This document shows, piece after piece, positions 7,006 through 14,490 of a stretch of DNA of 24,642 nt (positions are counted from its first letter, which is position 1; each line of letters starts with the position of its first letter). Below the pieces are notes generated by a model. That model was not told the origin of the DNA. It made no database searches and saw nothing but the letters and a program-made list of their open reading frames with translations. The translations under genes were made by a program, and so were the position numbers. The DNA comes from JBDTLH01 sp039934875 (lineage in GTDB: Bacteria > Acidobacteriota > Terriglobia > Terriglobales > Acidobacteriaceae), in assembly GCA_039934875.1 (NCBI GenBank), contig JBDTLH010000182.1, forward strand, positions 1 to 24,642, read 5' to 3'.

Positions 7006-8226
7006 ATGGGACGATTCACCGGCATTCTAGGCATCGTGGCGCTGCTGGCGCTATGCTACATCTTCTCCACCGACCGCAAAGCAATCCGCAAAGCTACCGT
7101 CGCCTGGGGATTGAGCCTGCAAATTTTCTTCGCGGTGGTCGTGCTGCGCACGCGATTTGGCGAGGACGCGCTGGCCAGCGCGGGCAACGCGGTCAACAAA
7201 CTGCTCTCCTACACCATTGCCGGATCGAGCTTCGTCTTTGGCGATCTGGGCAGGCCGGGGTCGATCGCCTACTTCGCCTTCGTAGTGCTCTCGACCATTA
7301 TCTTCATCTCCGCGTTCTTCGCGCTGCTCTACCATGTCGGTGTCATGCAGATCATCATCCGCGGCTTCGCCTGGGTGATGGCGAAGACCATGCGGGTGAG
7401 CGGCGCGGAGTCGCTGAACGTGGCGGCGAGCGTCTTCATGGGGCAAACCGAAGCTCCGCTCACCATCCTTCCCTTCCTGCCTACCGTCACCAAATCCGAA
7501 TTGATGACCATCATGACCAGTGGGATGGCGCACGTCTCCGGCGGCATTATGGCGGCCTATATCGCCGCGGGAATTGAGCCCAAGCACATCCTCTCCTCCG
7601 TCATCATGACCGCGCCCGGTACCATTCTGATTGCCAAGATGCTGGTGCCGGAGACCCAGGTGCCGCAGACCGCCGGCACCGTCAAGATCGACGTCGAGCA
7701 ACTGCACAAGGGCGAAAACGTGATCGGAGCGGTCGCCCGCGGCACCACCGATGGATTGCGCCTGGCGGTCAATGTGGGCGCGATCCTGATCAGTTTTCTG
7801 GCCCTGATCGCTCTGCTCAACGGCATCTTCGGATGGGTGCATCAACACCTGTTCTGGTTCCCCGCGAGCCTGAACCTGCTGCTGGGGTGGTTGTTCCGCC
7901 CGGTGGCGTGGCTCATCGGAGTGCCCTGGCGTTTCAGCTCCTATGTCGGCGCCCTGCTGGGCACCCGCATGGTCGTCACCGAGCTGGTCGCTTACGCCGA
8001 TCTGGGCAAGATGAAGGGCCTGCTCGACTATCGCAGCTACACCATTGCCACCTATGCGCTCTGCGGCTTCGCCAACCTGGGCTCCATCGGCATACAAGTC
8101 GGAGGCATCGGCGCTCTGGTCCCCAGCCGGCGCAACGAGATCGCCTCGCTGGGAGTAAAGGCGATGCTCGCGGGGACGATGGCGAACCTCATGTCAGCCA
8201 GCATCGTGAGCATCCTGCTGCGCTGA
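7006..8226 (+). CDS. nupC: Concentrative nucleoside transporter (CNT/NupC family)
   Basis: A 406-residue inner-membrane protein that should bring nucleosides into the cell coupled to protons or sodium. Hydrophobic segments run through the whole length. Family motifs are visible: GDLGRPG-IAYFAF early, FMGQTEAPLTILPFL (the GQ-EAPL re-entrant hairpin), MTSGMAHVSGGIMAAY, GTRMVVTELVAYADL (the NEFVAY equivalent, with Thr-Glu-Leu here), and CGFANLGSIGIQVGGIGAL. The start at 7006 is six bases after the phosphorylase stop, with AAAAGGAAA inside the end of that gene as a rather distant ribosome site. Together with cdd and the phosphorylase this forms an import-and-breakdown route for pyrimidine nucleosides. 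Confidence 0.92.
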   Translation: MGRFTGILGIVALLALCYIFSTDRKAIRKATVAWGLSLQIFFAVVVLRTRFGEDALASAGNAVNKLLSYTIAGSSFVFGDLGRPGSIAYFAFVVLSTIIFISAFFALLYHVGVMQIIIRGFAWVMAKTMRVSGAESLNVAASVFMGQTEAPLTILPFLPTVTKSELMTIMTSGMAHVSGGIMAAYIAAGIEPKHILSSVIMTAPGTILIAKMLVPETQVPQTAGTVKIDVEQLHKGENVIGAVARGTTDGLRLAVNVGAILISFLALIALLNGIFGWVHQHLFWFPASLNLLLGWLFRPVAWLIGVPWRFSSYVGALLGTRMVVTELVAYADLGKMKGLLDYRSYTIATYALCGFANLGSIGIQVGGIGALVPSRRNEIASLGVKAMLAGTMANLMSASIVSILLR

Positions 8227-8234
8227 AAAAAGCA

Positions 8235-8366
8235 ATCACAGAGCACACAAAGCACACCCGAACTACGCCCGCAGTGCCACAAAAAATTCTTGCCTTTGCC
8301 TTAACCTTGCCTTTACCTTTTCCCTTGGCTTTTGATCTTCTCTGTGTCCTCCGTGTCCTCTGTGGT
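8235..8366. repeat. 132-bp intergenic element with imperfect terminal inverted repeats
   Basis: The left arm at 8235-8257 (CACAGAGCACACAAAG core) and the right arm at 8344-8366 are inverted copies agreeing at 18 of 23 positions; the right arm on the minus strand has CACAGAGGACACGGAG. Between them is a pyrimidine-rich block (about 8290-8333) of degenerate six-base units such as CCTTTG, CCTTAA, CCTTTA and CCTTTT. The right arm would translate to SVSSVSSVV if trmJ were started too early. It resembles dispersed intergenic repeats I associate with Acidobacteriota; that link is from memory and not tested. Confidence 0.6.
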
Positions 8367-8388
8367 AAAAAGCTTCCCTCCGGTGAAC

Positions 8389-8394
8389 TACACT
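8389..8394 (+). promoter_or_regulatory. -10 box of trmJ, likely leaderless transcript
   Basis: TACACT lies exactly six bases before the GTG start at 8401, so transcription would begin at or next to the start codon. No ribosome binding site is present upstream. Confidence 0.45.
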
Positions 8395-8400
8395 AGCCCG

Positions 8401-9123
8401 GTGTCCGGCAACCTGCGCATCGTACTCATCGCGCCCCGCAACCCCAACAACATCGGGGCCGCCGCGCGCGCCATGAGCAATTTCGGCTTCTTCGATCTGC
8501 ATGTCGTCAATCCCTATCAAGTCGCCTTCCGCGAGGCCCGCTCCGCCGTGGGCGCAGCCTCGCTGCTCGCGAGCGCGCAAGAATTCACTGGCGTTGCGGA
8601 TGCGGTCGCAGACTGCTCGCTGGTGGTCGGCACCACCGCCCTCGGACATCGTGCAATGCAGCATCCGCTGCTACGCCTCGACCGTGGCGCGCGCCGGATT
8701 CGCCAGCGCCTCCTCTCCGGCAACATCGCCCTGCTCTTCGGCTCCGAGAAATTCGGCCTCTCCAACGCCGACCTCAGCCACTGCCACTGGCTGCTGCACA
8801 TCCCTACCCGCGAAGAGCACCTCTCCATGAACCTGGGGCAAGCCGTCGCCGTCTGCCTCTACGAACTGGCGCGCGGCGGCAAGCCATCGCCGGTGCTCAT
8901 TCCCCGTGGGCCCGCTACCTCGACGCAATGCGAACGCCTCACGCTCCTGCTCCATGACGCGCTGCACGCAAGCGGCTACCTGCAAGAGCCTGGTCCCGCC
9001 GCGGAACAGAAGCTGCGCCGCCTGGTCCGCCGCCTGCGCCTCGACCAGCAAGATGCGGAGCTCTGGCTCGGCATGGTCCGGCAGATTTTATGGAAGATGA
9101 AGATGCCGCCCAAAGCCGGATGA
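8401..9123 (+). CDS. trmJ: tRNA (cytidine/uridine-32-2'-O)-methyltransferase TrmJ
   Basis: A SPOUT (SpoU-type) RNA methyltransferase of about 240 residues that 2'-O-methylates position 32 of tRNAs. The three knot motifs are present: NPNNIGAAARAMSNFGF near the N-terminus, LLFGSEKFGLSNADL in the middle, and LSMNLGQAVAVCLYELAR towards the C-terminus. A C-terminal helical extension of about 75 residues follows, as in TrmJ. I place the start at the GTG of 8401, where SGNLRIVLIAPRNPNN begins the fold; an earlier ATG at 8332 would only add residues coded by the intergenic repeat. It has a -10 box six bases upstream and no ribosome site. Substrate choice within the SpoU group (TrmJ versus another member) is inferred from length and the NPNNIG motif. 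Confidence 0.85.
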   Translation: MSGNLRIVLIAPRNPNNIGAAARAMSNFGFFDLHVVNPYQVAFREARSAVGAASLLASAQEFTGVADAVADCSLVVGTTALGHRAMQHPLLRLDRGARRIRQRLLSGNIALLFGSEKFGLSNADLSHCHWLLHIPTREEHLSMNLGQAVAVCLYELARGGKPSPVLIPRGPATSTQCERLTLLLHDALHASGYLQEPGPAAEQKLRRLVRRLRLDQQDAELWLGMVRQILWKMKMPPKAG

Positions 9124-9178
9124 GCAGCTCATAGCTTTAAGCAATAGTGATGCCCTTCGCCTTGCCGAGAGAGCCCGA

Positions 9179-9318
9179 AGCCGAACGACGATTGACATCT
9201 GTCTATTTTTTGGTCGCTTTTACACCATTTTCGATGCCTTTTTTAACGTTTTTGGCCTGTTTTTTTGCATGGAAATGAAGTGGAATGTATGAAGCATTAA
9301 GTCAATCGTCTTGCGGCT
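9179..9318. repeat. 140-bp inverted-repeat element enclosing phased T-tracts
   Basis: Arms at 9179-9196 and 9301-9318 are inverted copies matching at 16 of 18 positions, with a perfect inner 10 bp (GACGATTGAC / GTCAATCGTC). The interior is far more AT-rich than the surroundings and contains six T-runs. The element lies between the convergent ends of trmJ and accD. No clear target-site duplication and no open reading frame were found, so a MITE-like origin is only a possibility. Confidence 0.6.
9206..9267 (+). other. Six helically phased T-tracts (predicted curved DNA)
   Basis: Runs of 4-8 thymines begin at 9206, 9218, 9228, 9239, 9249 and 9260, giving intervals of 12, 10, 11, 10 and 11 bases, close to one helical turn. 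T/A-tracts in phase with the helix are known to bend DNA intrinsically. Confidence 0.65.
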
Positions 9319-9326
9319 ATGCAGCA

Positions 9327-10214
9327 TTAACCGGTTGCTGACTTCGCGGATTGCTGATTTTCGACTGCTTTTTCCGCCATCATGAAATCCAGCGCCCGCG
9401 CCAGATAAGCCTTCAAGTCCTTGCGCTCCACCACCGCATCCAGCATGCCCTTTTGCAATAGGAATTCGCTCCTCTGAAAGCCCTCCGGCAGCTTCTGGCG
9501 TATGGTCTGCTCAATCACCCGCGGCCCGGCAAAGCCGATAAGTGCCCCAGGCTCAGCAACATTGAGGTCGCCCAGCATGGCGTAAGAGGCTGTGACCCCA
9601 CCCGTGGTCGGATCAGTGAGCAGCGAAATATAGGGTAGCTTAGCGTCGTCCAGACGGCCCAGCGCCGCCGATATCGTCGCCATCTGCATCAGGCTGGAGA
9701 CCCCTTCCATCATCCGTGCCCCCCCCGATGCCGAGACGATGATCATCCCCCGCTGCTCCGCGATCGCGCCTTCGATGGCCCGCGCAATCGCCTCCCCCAC
9801 TACGCAGCCCATAGAGCCGCCGATGAAGGAGTACTCCATCACGCTGAGCATCACCGGATGCCCGCCGAGGGTGCCGCGAGCGTTGATGATCGCGTCCTTC
9901 AATCCGGTATCGCGCTGGGCCTTCCTCAGCCGGTCGCGGTAAGACCTAACATCAACAAAATGAAGCGGATCGGTGGATTCGAGACCGGTGTCGTGCTCAC
10001 TCCACGAGGCATCGTCCATGAGTTGCGCGAGCCGTTGCCGGGCGTTGATTCGGAAGTGCTTCTGGCATTTGGGACAGACATACAGGTTATCTTCGAGGTC
10101 TTTCTTCCAGATCACCTGGCGGCAATTTTCACACTTGACCCAAAGGCCCTCGGTGCGCACCCGCTTTTGGGGCGAGGACTCGATCTCGGAATTCTCTCGC
10201 TTGAACCACGACAT
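9327..10214 (-). CDS. accD: Acetyl-CoA carboxylase carboxyltransferase subunit beta
   Basis: The beta half of the carboxyltransferase that moves the carboxyl group from biotin to acetyl-CoA, the committed step of fatty-acid synthesis; it works with AccA, which is not in the window. The 295-residue protein has the N-terminal zinc ribbon C28-x2-C31-x15-C47-x2-C50, then the crotonase-like carboxyltransferase core with SVMEYSFIGGSMGCVVGE, VSASGGARMMEG, LTDPTTGGVTASYAMLGD and GFAGPRVIEQTI. MSWFKRE is the usual opening and sets the start at 10214. A TACAAT box lies eight bases upstream with no ribosome site. The last ~12 residues are a low-similarity tail. Identification is firm. Confidence 0.96.
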   Translation of the reverse strand: MSWFKRENSEIESSPQKRVRTEGLWVKCENCRQVIWKKDLEDNLYVCPKCQKHFRINARQRLAQLMDDASWSEHDTGLESTDPLHFVDVRSYRDRLRKAQRDTGLKDAIINARGTLGGHPVMLSVMEYSFIGGSMGCVVGEAIARAIEGAIAEQRGMIIVSASGGARMMEGVSSLMQMATISAALGRLDDAKLPYISLLTDPTTGGVTASYAMLGDLNVAEPGALIGFAGPRVIEQTIRQKLPEGFQRSEFLLQKGMLDAVVERKDLKAYLARALDFMMAEKAVENQQSAKSATG

Positions 10215-10222
10215 GACATTTG

Positions 10223-10228
10223 ATTGTA
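10223..10228 (-). promoter_or_regulatory. -10 box of accD, likely leaderless transcript
   Basis: On the minus strand TACAAT is followed by eight bases and then the ATG of accD. No Shine-Dalgarno sequence is present between. It separates accD from the upstream ABM-domain gene. Confidence 0.4.
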
Positions 10229-10241
10229 ATTGACGCGGCGC

Positions 10242-10541
10242 CTATGCACCTTTGGAGGCGAGTACGTCCCATTTCTCGATCGCGGGCGGCTGGGCGAAGA
10301 GATCGGGGGCCTTTTGCATGAGCGCGGCCGCCACTTTGCCGGACAAGTGCGCCTCGCGCCCCGCCTCATCGGGAAATACGTCGAAGATGCCAAAGGTGGA
10401 ATTTCCTAAACGGATCGCGAACCAGATCGGCGTCTTGGGCTCTTGCTCCACAATGGGCAGCGCGCTTTTCAGAAAACTCTCGACTTCGGATTCTTTCCCC
10501 GGCTTTGCTTCCAGCCGCGCGAACAATGCAAATTCAACCAT
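10242..10541 (-). CDS. Small ABM-domain (antibiotic biosynthesis monooxygenase-like) protein
   Basis: A 99-residue protein of the dimeric alpha-beta barrel type. MVEFALFARLEAKPGKESEV, then FLKSALPIVEQEPKTPIWFAIR, FGIFDVFPDEAGREAHLSG and the C-terminal KVAAALMQKAPDLF follow the ABM-domain pattern well. Members include quinol monooxygenases and stress-related proteins; the exact reaction cannot be assigned. I use the ATG at 10541 because the family starts there and a GAGG site lies four bases upstream; the open frame extends to 10658 but that part overlaps the region upstream of the divergent hydrolase and looks non-coding. It precedes accD on the same strand with only 27 bp between, though accD seems to have its own promoter. 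Confidence 0.75.
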   Translation of the reverse strand: MVEFALFARLEAKPGKESEVESFLKSALPIVEQEPKTPIWFAIRLGNSTFGIFDVFPDEAGREAHLSGKVAAALMQKAPDLFAQPPAIEKWDVLASKGA

Positions 10542-10653
10542 GAGGCCTCTTTTCTTATTCGTATAAACCCAAGCTTCCATGAGATGCCCGCTCGTGGGAT
10601 GACGCACCAAGCGTTCTCGGGATAGTTTGACCTGATGGAAACCATCGGGAGGG

Positions 10654-10659
10654 TACACT
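10654..10659 (+). promoter_or_regulatory. -10 box of the MBL-fold hydrolase gene
   Basis: TACACT is followed by eight bases and the ATG at 10668. A TTGACC lies 21 bases upstream (10627-10632), longer than a usual spacer. No ribosome site precedes the ATG, so a leaderless transcript is likely. Confidence 0.4.
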
Positions 10660-10667
10660 ATTCGGTC

Positions 10668-11528
10668 ATGCAGTCTGCGCAGAGGAAGCTCGGCAAATTC
10701 GACCTCGCCATCATCTCCGATGGGACCTACTATCTCGATGCTGGTTCAATGTTCGGCGTAGTCCCCAAGCCGCTGTGGTCTAAAAGGTATAAAGCGGACG
10801 AGCAGAACCGGATCGCGTGCGGCACCAACAGCGTGCTGGTGCGCGGCGGGGGCAGGACGGTGCTGATCGAGACTGGCATCGGCAACAAGCTGCCGGAGAA
10901 GCTGGACCGTATCTACGCCGCCAAGCACGCGCTGCTCACCAATCTTGAAGTCGCCGGGGTCAAGCGCGAAGAGGTGGACACGGTCATCAACTCCCACCTG
11001 CACTTTGACCACTGCGGATGGAACACTTTTCACAATGGCGAGGGTAAGCTGGAGGTCACCTTCCCCAACGCCCGCTACTACGTGCAGCGCGGAGAGTGGG
11101 AGCACGCGCAGCGGCAGCATGAGCGCGACCGCGTCAGTTACATCAGCGACAACTACAATCCGCTGATTGATCGGGGACAGATGACGCTGCTCGATGGCCC
11201 CGCCGAGATCTGCGAGGGCATTCGCGTCGAGATCTATGCCGGACATACACGACACATGCAGGCGATCTACATTGAGAGTGAAGGCCAGACCGCCTGCTAC
11301 ATCTCCGACCTGATCCCCACCTCGCGCCATCTCGATCTGACCTGGGTGATGTCCTACGATTTATATCCACTGGACACTATTAATAATCGCAAACGCTATT
11401 ATCGTGAGGCGGTGAATACGTCCGACGCGCCACAACGCTTTCTCACCATCTTCACCCACGATCACGAGACGCCGTGGGCATGGCTGCATCGTGATGACCA
11501 GGGACGCATCGTGCACACGGCGGCCTAA
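10668..11528 (+). CDS. Metallo-beta-lactamase-fold hydrolase
   Basis: A cytosolic metal-dependent hydrolase of about 286 residues with no signal peptide. Metal ligands are visible: H110-L-H112-F-D114-H115 (INSHLHFDHCGWNT), GHTRHMQAI with the next His, the bridging Asp in CYISDLIPTSRH, and FTHDHETPWA at the end. The opening KLGKFDLAIISDGTYYLDAG and MFGVVPKPLW is typical of the lactonase/quorum-quenching-like subgroup, so a lactone or similar ester substrate is conceivable but unproven. The ATG at 10668 is preferred over the ATG at 10635: it has a -10 box eight bases upstream and family similarity starts with KLGKF. It is divergent from the ABM-domain gene. Confidence 0.85.
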   Translation: MQSAQRKLGKFDLAIISDGTYYLDAGSMFGVVPKPLWSKRYKADEQNRIACGTNSVLVRGGGRTVLIETGIGNKLPEKLDRIYAAKHALLTNLEVAGVKREEVDTVINSHLHFDHCGWNTFHNGEGKLEVTFPNARYYVQRGEWEHAQRQHERDRVSYISDNYNPLIDRGQMTLLDGPAEICEGIRVEIYAGHTRHMQAIYIESEGQTACYISDLIPTSRHLDLTWVMSYDLYPLDTINNRKRYYREAVNTSDAPQRFLTIFTHDHETPWAWLHRDDQGRIVHTAA

Positions 11529-11608
11529 AGCCAACCAGAGAGCTTTCTTCTCCCGCAGCCTAGAGCCGGAACCCACGAAGCCAACCAGGTTTCGCGGCAA
11601 TACAAGAT

Positions 11609-11636
11609 AAAAAGGACGCAGCATTAGGCTGCGCCC
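11609..11636 (-). terminator. Rho-independent terminator after the secreted Pro/Thr-rich protein gene
   Basis: A hairpin with arms CGCAGC (11617-11622) and GCTGCG (11628-11633), loop ATTAG, extended by two G-C pairs past one mismatch. On the minus strand it is followed at once by CCTTTTT, a U-run in RNA. It sits about 57 bases past the stop of the gene at 11693. In the plus direction the following sequence is not U-rich, so it fits the minus strand better. Confidence 0.6.
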
Positions 11637-11692
11637 TTCATATTGTTGAACAGGAGAAAGGATCTTGTCCCAATCCCTAATCCGTTGTCTTG

Positions 11693-12373
11693 TTATCGGG
11701 GGTTCGTCGTATCGTTATCGTGGGCCGCGCCCATCATGCCTTTTTTGCCCATCTTGCATGAGGTGGAAACCATGTCCAGATTGGTCACATTCAGGGTTTG
11801 CATATTGCCCTTCATGTTCTCCTTTTTTTCCTGGCCCGCGGTTTCGCCCTTTTCGTTGTTCTCAGACATTGCCGAGGCGCCCATGCCGCTGCTAACATCG
11901 CCGGTAACTTTCACTTCATGTCCCTTATGGGCGCTGAGGTCCTGGGTCGAGTTGAGCATATATTTTTGACCGTCCATGGTCATCAGCATGTATTTGCCAT
12001 GCTTTTCCCGAATGCATCCCTCGTAGCTCTGTCCGCCGGCTGCGCTTGAAGAAGCCATCGATCCCGATTGTTCGGGCGTCGCGGTGGAACTTGCAGGCGG
12101 CTGGTCCGACTGCGGCATCGCGCTTGGCGTACTGCTTTGGCTGCCCGGCTCAGGTGCGGTTGTGCTCGGTGGCGGCTGCATGTCGGGGTTGGTGGTGGTA
12201 CTCGGGGTGCTTTGCTGCATGTCCGGAGTAGGTGTGGTGCTCGGAGTAGTTGGGTTGGCGGTAGTTGGCGACGTCTGCGTCTGATCTGGCGTGGTGGGTG
12301 ATGTAGGGGTGCTGGTCTGCGCAGTACATGCAAACGCAGCCAGTACGGTCATAGCAAGAATAGTTTTTCTCAT
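11693..12373 (-). CDS. Secreted Pro/Thr/Ser-rich protein with a DUF5818-like C-terminal domain
   Basis: A 226-residue exported protein of unknown function. Residues 1-20 are a signal peptide (MRKTILAMTVLAAFA-C); the Cys follows AFA, a poor lipobox, so cleavage by signal peptidase I is more likely than lipidation. Residues 20-115 are a low-complexity linker of Thr, Pro, Ser and Gln with repeated STTP/PDMQ-type words. Residues about 116-160 form a small beta domain (GCIREKHGKYMLMTMDGQ, then LSAHKGHEVKVTGDV) resembling DUF5818 domains of Acidobacteriota; the tail is Lys/Met/Asn-rich. AAGGAG lies 10 bases before the ATG. The gene is divergent from the ABC-F gene and has its own terminator. Homology to DUF5818 is recalled, not searched. 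Confidence 0.7.
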   Translation of the reverse strand: MRKTILAMTVLAAFACTAQTSTPTSPTTPDQTQTSPTTANPTTPSTTPTPDMQQSTPSTTTNPDMQPPPSTTAPEPGSQSSTPSAMPQSDQPPASSTATPEQSGSMASSSAAGGQSYEGCIREKHGKYMLMTMDGQKYMLNSTQDLSAHKGHEVKVTGDVSSGMGASAMSENNEKGETAGQEKKENMKGNMQTLNVTNLDMVSTSCKMGKKGMMGAAHDNDTTNPR

Positions 12374-12511
12374 AACAAGATTTCTCCTTCTTAGACTCCT
12401 GGGCGCTACGAAACAATCAGATGGGGTGGACTAAGGCGAGGTTGCACCCAGTATTAAGAATTCGAGAGCTGCGAGTGCTGGCGCAGGTGAGAAAATGAGA
12501 GTGCATTCCAC

Positions 12512-14464
12512 ATGATTCAACTTACAGATGCAGGCAAGCGCTTCGGACCAAAGCTGCTCTTTGAACGTTTGGACTGGCTCATCACTTCGCATGAGCGGGT
12601 GGGTATTGTAGGCGCGAACGGCACGGGAAAATCAACGCTGCTCAAGGCCCTGGGAGGACTCGAGCCGCTTGATTACGGCGGCGTCACGGTGGCGCGGGGC
12701 ACCAGCATCGGCTACCTTCCGCAAGACGGGCTCAAGCTTTCCGGACGCTCGGTGTTTGAAGAGGCGATGTCGATCTTCGACAGCGTACGCGCGCTGGAGA
12801 CGGAGCTGCATACGCTGGCGGAATCGATGTCCGGTATAGATCCCCAGGGCCGGGAATACCGCGGCGTCTGCGAACGCTATCAGCGGGTCGAAGGCGAGTT
12901 CCGCGCCAGAGATGGTTATGCGCTGGAGGCGCAAGCGGGCGCGGTACTGAATGGCCTGGGCTTCGGCAAGGAAGACTGGGCGCGGCGCACCGAGGAGTTC
13001 TCCGGCGGATGGCAGATGCGCATTGCCCTGGCCAAGCTGCTGCTGCAACAACCCAATCTGCTGTTGCTCGATGAACCTACCAACCATCTCGACATTGAGA
13101 CCCGCGAATGGCTGGAAGGATTTCTGCTCAATTATCCTCATTCGATCGTGCTCATTTCCCATGACCGCTATTTTCTTGATGTGACGGTGAATAAGATCGT
13201 GGAGATATGGAACCGGCGGGTACATTTCTATAGCGGCAACTATGAGCAATATCTGAGTCAGAAGGCGATGCGCAAGCTGCAGATCGAAGCGGCCTACAAA
13301 AATCAGCGGGAGAAAATCGACCAGCTTGAGTTGTTCATCAATCGCTTTCGCGCGCAGGCGACCAAAGCGAAGCAGGTGCAGAGCCGCATAAAAGAACTGG
13401 AACGGATTGAGCGCATCGAACTCGATACAATTGACGAAGAGCGGACCATTCATTTCACCTTTCCCCAGCCGCGCCCCAGCGGACGCACCGTGATTGAAGC
13501 CAAAGACATCGCCAAGTCGTATGGCGAGAAGCAGGTCTTCGCGAATGCCAGCTTCACCATCGAGCGCGGGGACCGAGTTGCTCTCGTTGGGGTCAATGGA
13601 GCGGGGAAATCGACGCTCATCCGCCTGCTCTCCGCGCAGGAGGAGCAGAGCGCCGGCGCGCTCGCCTTCGGCCACAACGTGGAGCCGGATTATTTCGCGC
13701 AGGACCAATACAAGGCGCTCGACCCCGAGCGGCGCATGCTCGACGACCTCACTGACGCCGCTCCCGCGCTGCCGACTACGCAGGTGCGCAGCCTGCTGGG
13801 ATGCTTCCTCTTCTCCGAGGACGACGTGTTCAAGCCGCTCGGAGTGCTCTCCGGCGGGGAGCGCAACCGCTACGCGCTGGCCAAGATGCTGGTGCATCCC
13901 TCGAACTTTCTGCTGCTCGACGAGCCGACCAACCATCTCGATCTGCGGGCTAAAGACGTGCTGCTGGAATCGCTGAGCAGGTTTGCAGGGACGATTGTCT
14001 TCGTCTCCCACGACCGTTATTTCATCGAGAAACTGGCGACGCGGGTATTTGAAGTAGGCGGGGGTGGCATTACCGCCTTTCCGGGGAACTACGCGGATTA
14101 CCTGTGGCGCAAGCAGCGCGATGCGCAAGCGCCGCCGCCAGTGGTCAACTCTAAAGCAGTTGTCGTCCTGAGCGAAGCGAAGGATTTGGCGTTTTCTGAC
14201 GGTGATGCGAAAGCGGGAGCCGCCAAGGCGAAGCGCATCAATCCCATCAAGCTGAAGCAGATAGAGCAACGCGGCGCGGAGTTGGAAGAAGAGATCGCAA
14301 AGCTGGAAAGCGCGATCGCCGAGTGCGAAACCGAAATGCAAGACTTTGTATCCGCCGAGGAGCTGCAGAGGCAGACGGCGCTGCTTGCCAGCTTGAGAGA
14401 GCAACTCGATGCGCGCTTCGCCGAGTGGGAAGAGATCACCGGGGCAGTGGAGGCGAATGCGTGA
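12512..14464 (+). CDS. ABC-F family ATPase (Uup/YfmR-like)
   Basis: A 650-residue soluble protein with two ABC ATPase domains and no membrane segments. Domain 1 has GANGTGKST (residues 34-42), SGGWQMR signature and LLLLDEPTNHLD; the inter-domain linker is charged and helical (KNQREKIDQLELFINRFRAQ); domain 2 has GVNGAGKST, SGGERNR and LLLLDEPTNHLD. The last 80 residues form a Glu/Lys-rich coiled coil. Such proteins bind the ribosome or nucleic acids to help translation or DNA metabolism. Between domain 2 and the coiled coil, residues about 549-560 (VVVLSEAKDLAF) are encoded by a dispersed repeat. No clear ribosome site precedes the ATG. It ends 26 bp from the convergent galU. Which ABC-F subgroup it belongs to is uncertain. 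Confidence 0.9.
   Translation: MIQLTDAGKRFGPKLLFERLDWLITSHERVGIVGANGTGKSTLLKALGGLEPLDYGGVTVARGTSIGYLPQDGLKLSGRSVFEEAMSIFDSVRALETELHTLAESMSGIDPQGREYRGVCERYQRVEGEFRARDGYALEAQAGAVLNGLGFGKEDWARRTEEFSGGWQMRIALAKLLLQQPNLLLLDEPTNHLDIETREWLEGFLLNYPHSIVLISHDRYFLDVTVNKIVEIWNRRVHFYSGNYEQYLSQKAMRKLQIEAAYKNQREKIDQLELFINRFRAQATKAKQVQSRIKELERIERIELDTIDEERTIHFTFPQPRPSGRTVIEAKDIAKSYGEKQVFANASFTIERGDRVALVGVNGAGKSTLIRLLSAQEEQSAGALAFGHNVEPDYFAQDQYKALDPERRMLDDLTDAAPALPTTQVRSLLGCFLFSEDDVFKPLGVLSGGERNRYALAKMLVHPSNFLLLDEPTNHLDLRAKDVLLESLSRFAGTIVFVSHDRYFIEKLATRVFEVGGGGITAFPGNYADYLWRKQRDAQAPPPVVNSKAVVVLSEAKDLAFSDGDAKAGAAKAKRINPIKLKQIEQRGAELEEEIAKLESAIAECETEMQDFVSAEELQRQTALLASLREQLDARFAEWEEITGAVEANA
14160..14190 (+). 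repeat. Dispersed repeat copy inside the ABC-F coding sequence
   Basis: The core CCTGAGCGAAGCGAAGGAT (starting at 14167) is a word I recognise from dispersed repeats in many bacterial genomes. It reads VLSEAKDL in the ABC-F frame and ILRFAQDD on the other strand, both familiar as products of this repeat. It lies in the variable linker between the second ATPase domain and the coiled coil and keeps the frame open. Confidence 0.6.
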
Positions 14465-14490
14465 TAGGCAATCTGAAGCAGACTGTCGCG

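Noticed and set aside
7051..8097. 348-codon open frame antisense to the nucleoside transporter
   Set aside because: Composition is rich in His, Asp, Gly and Gln with no hydrophobic core, as expected for the reverse of a membrane protein gene; no family match seen.
11528..11588. 11-bp direct repeat AAGCCAACCAG separated by 50 bp
   Set aside because: Could look like a target-site duplication, but the 39 bp between copies has no element features; probably a local duplication.
12443..12457. TTGCAC and TATTAA before the ABC-F gene as a promoter
   Set aside because: They are only four bases apart, so they cannot serve as -35 and -10 of one promoter; no better pair was found in the 138-bp gap.
12632..14404. 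590-codon open frame antisense to the ABC-F gene
   Set aside because: It lies wholly opposite a clear ABC-F gene, has no recognisable domain, and such long shadows are common in GC-rich DNA.
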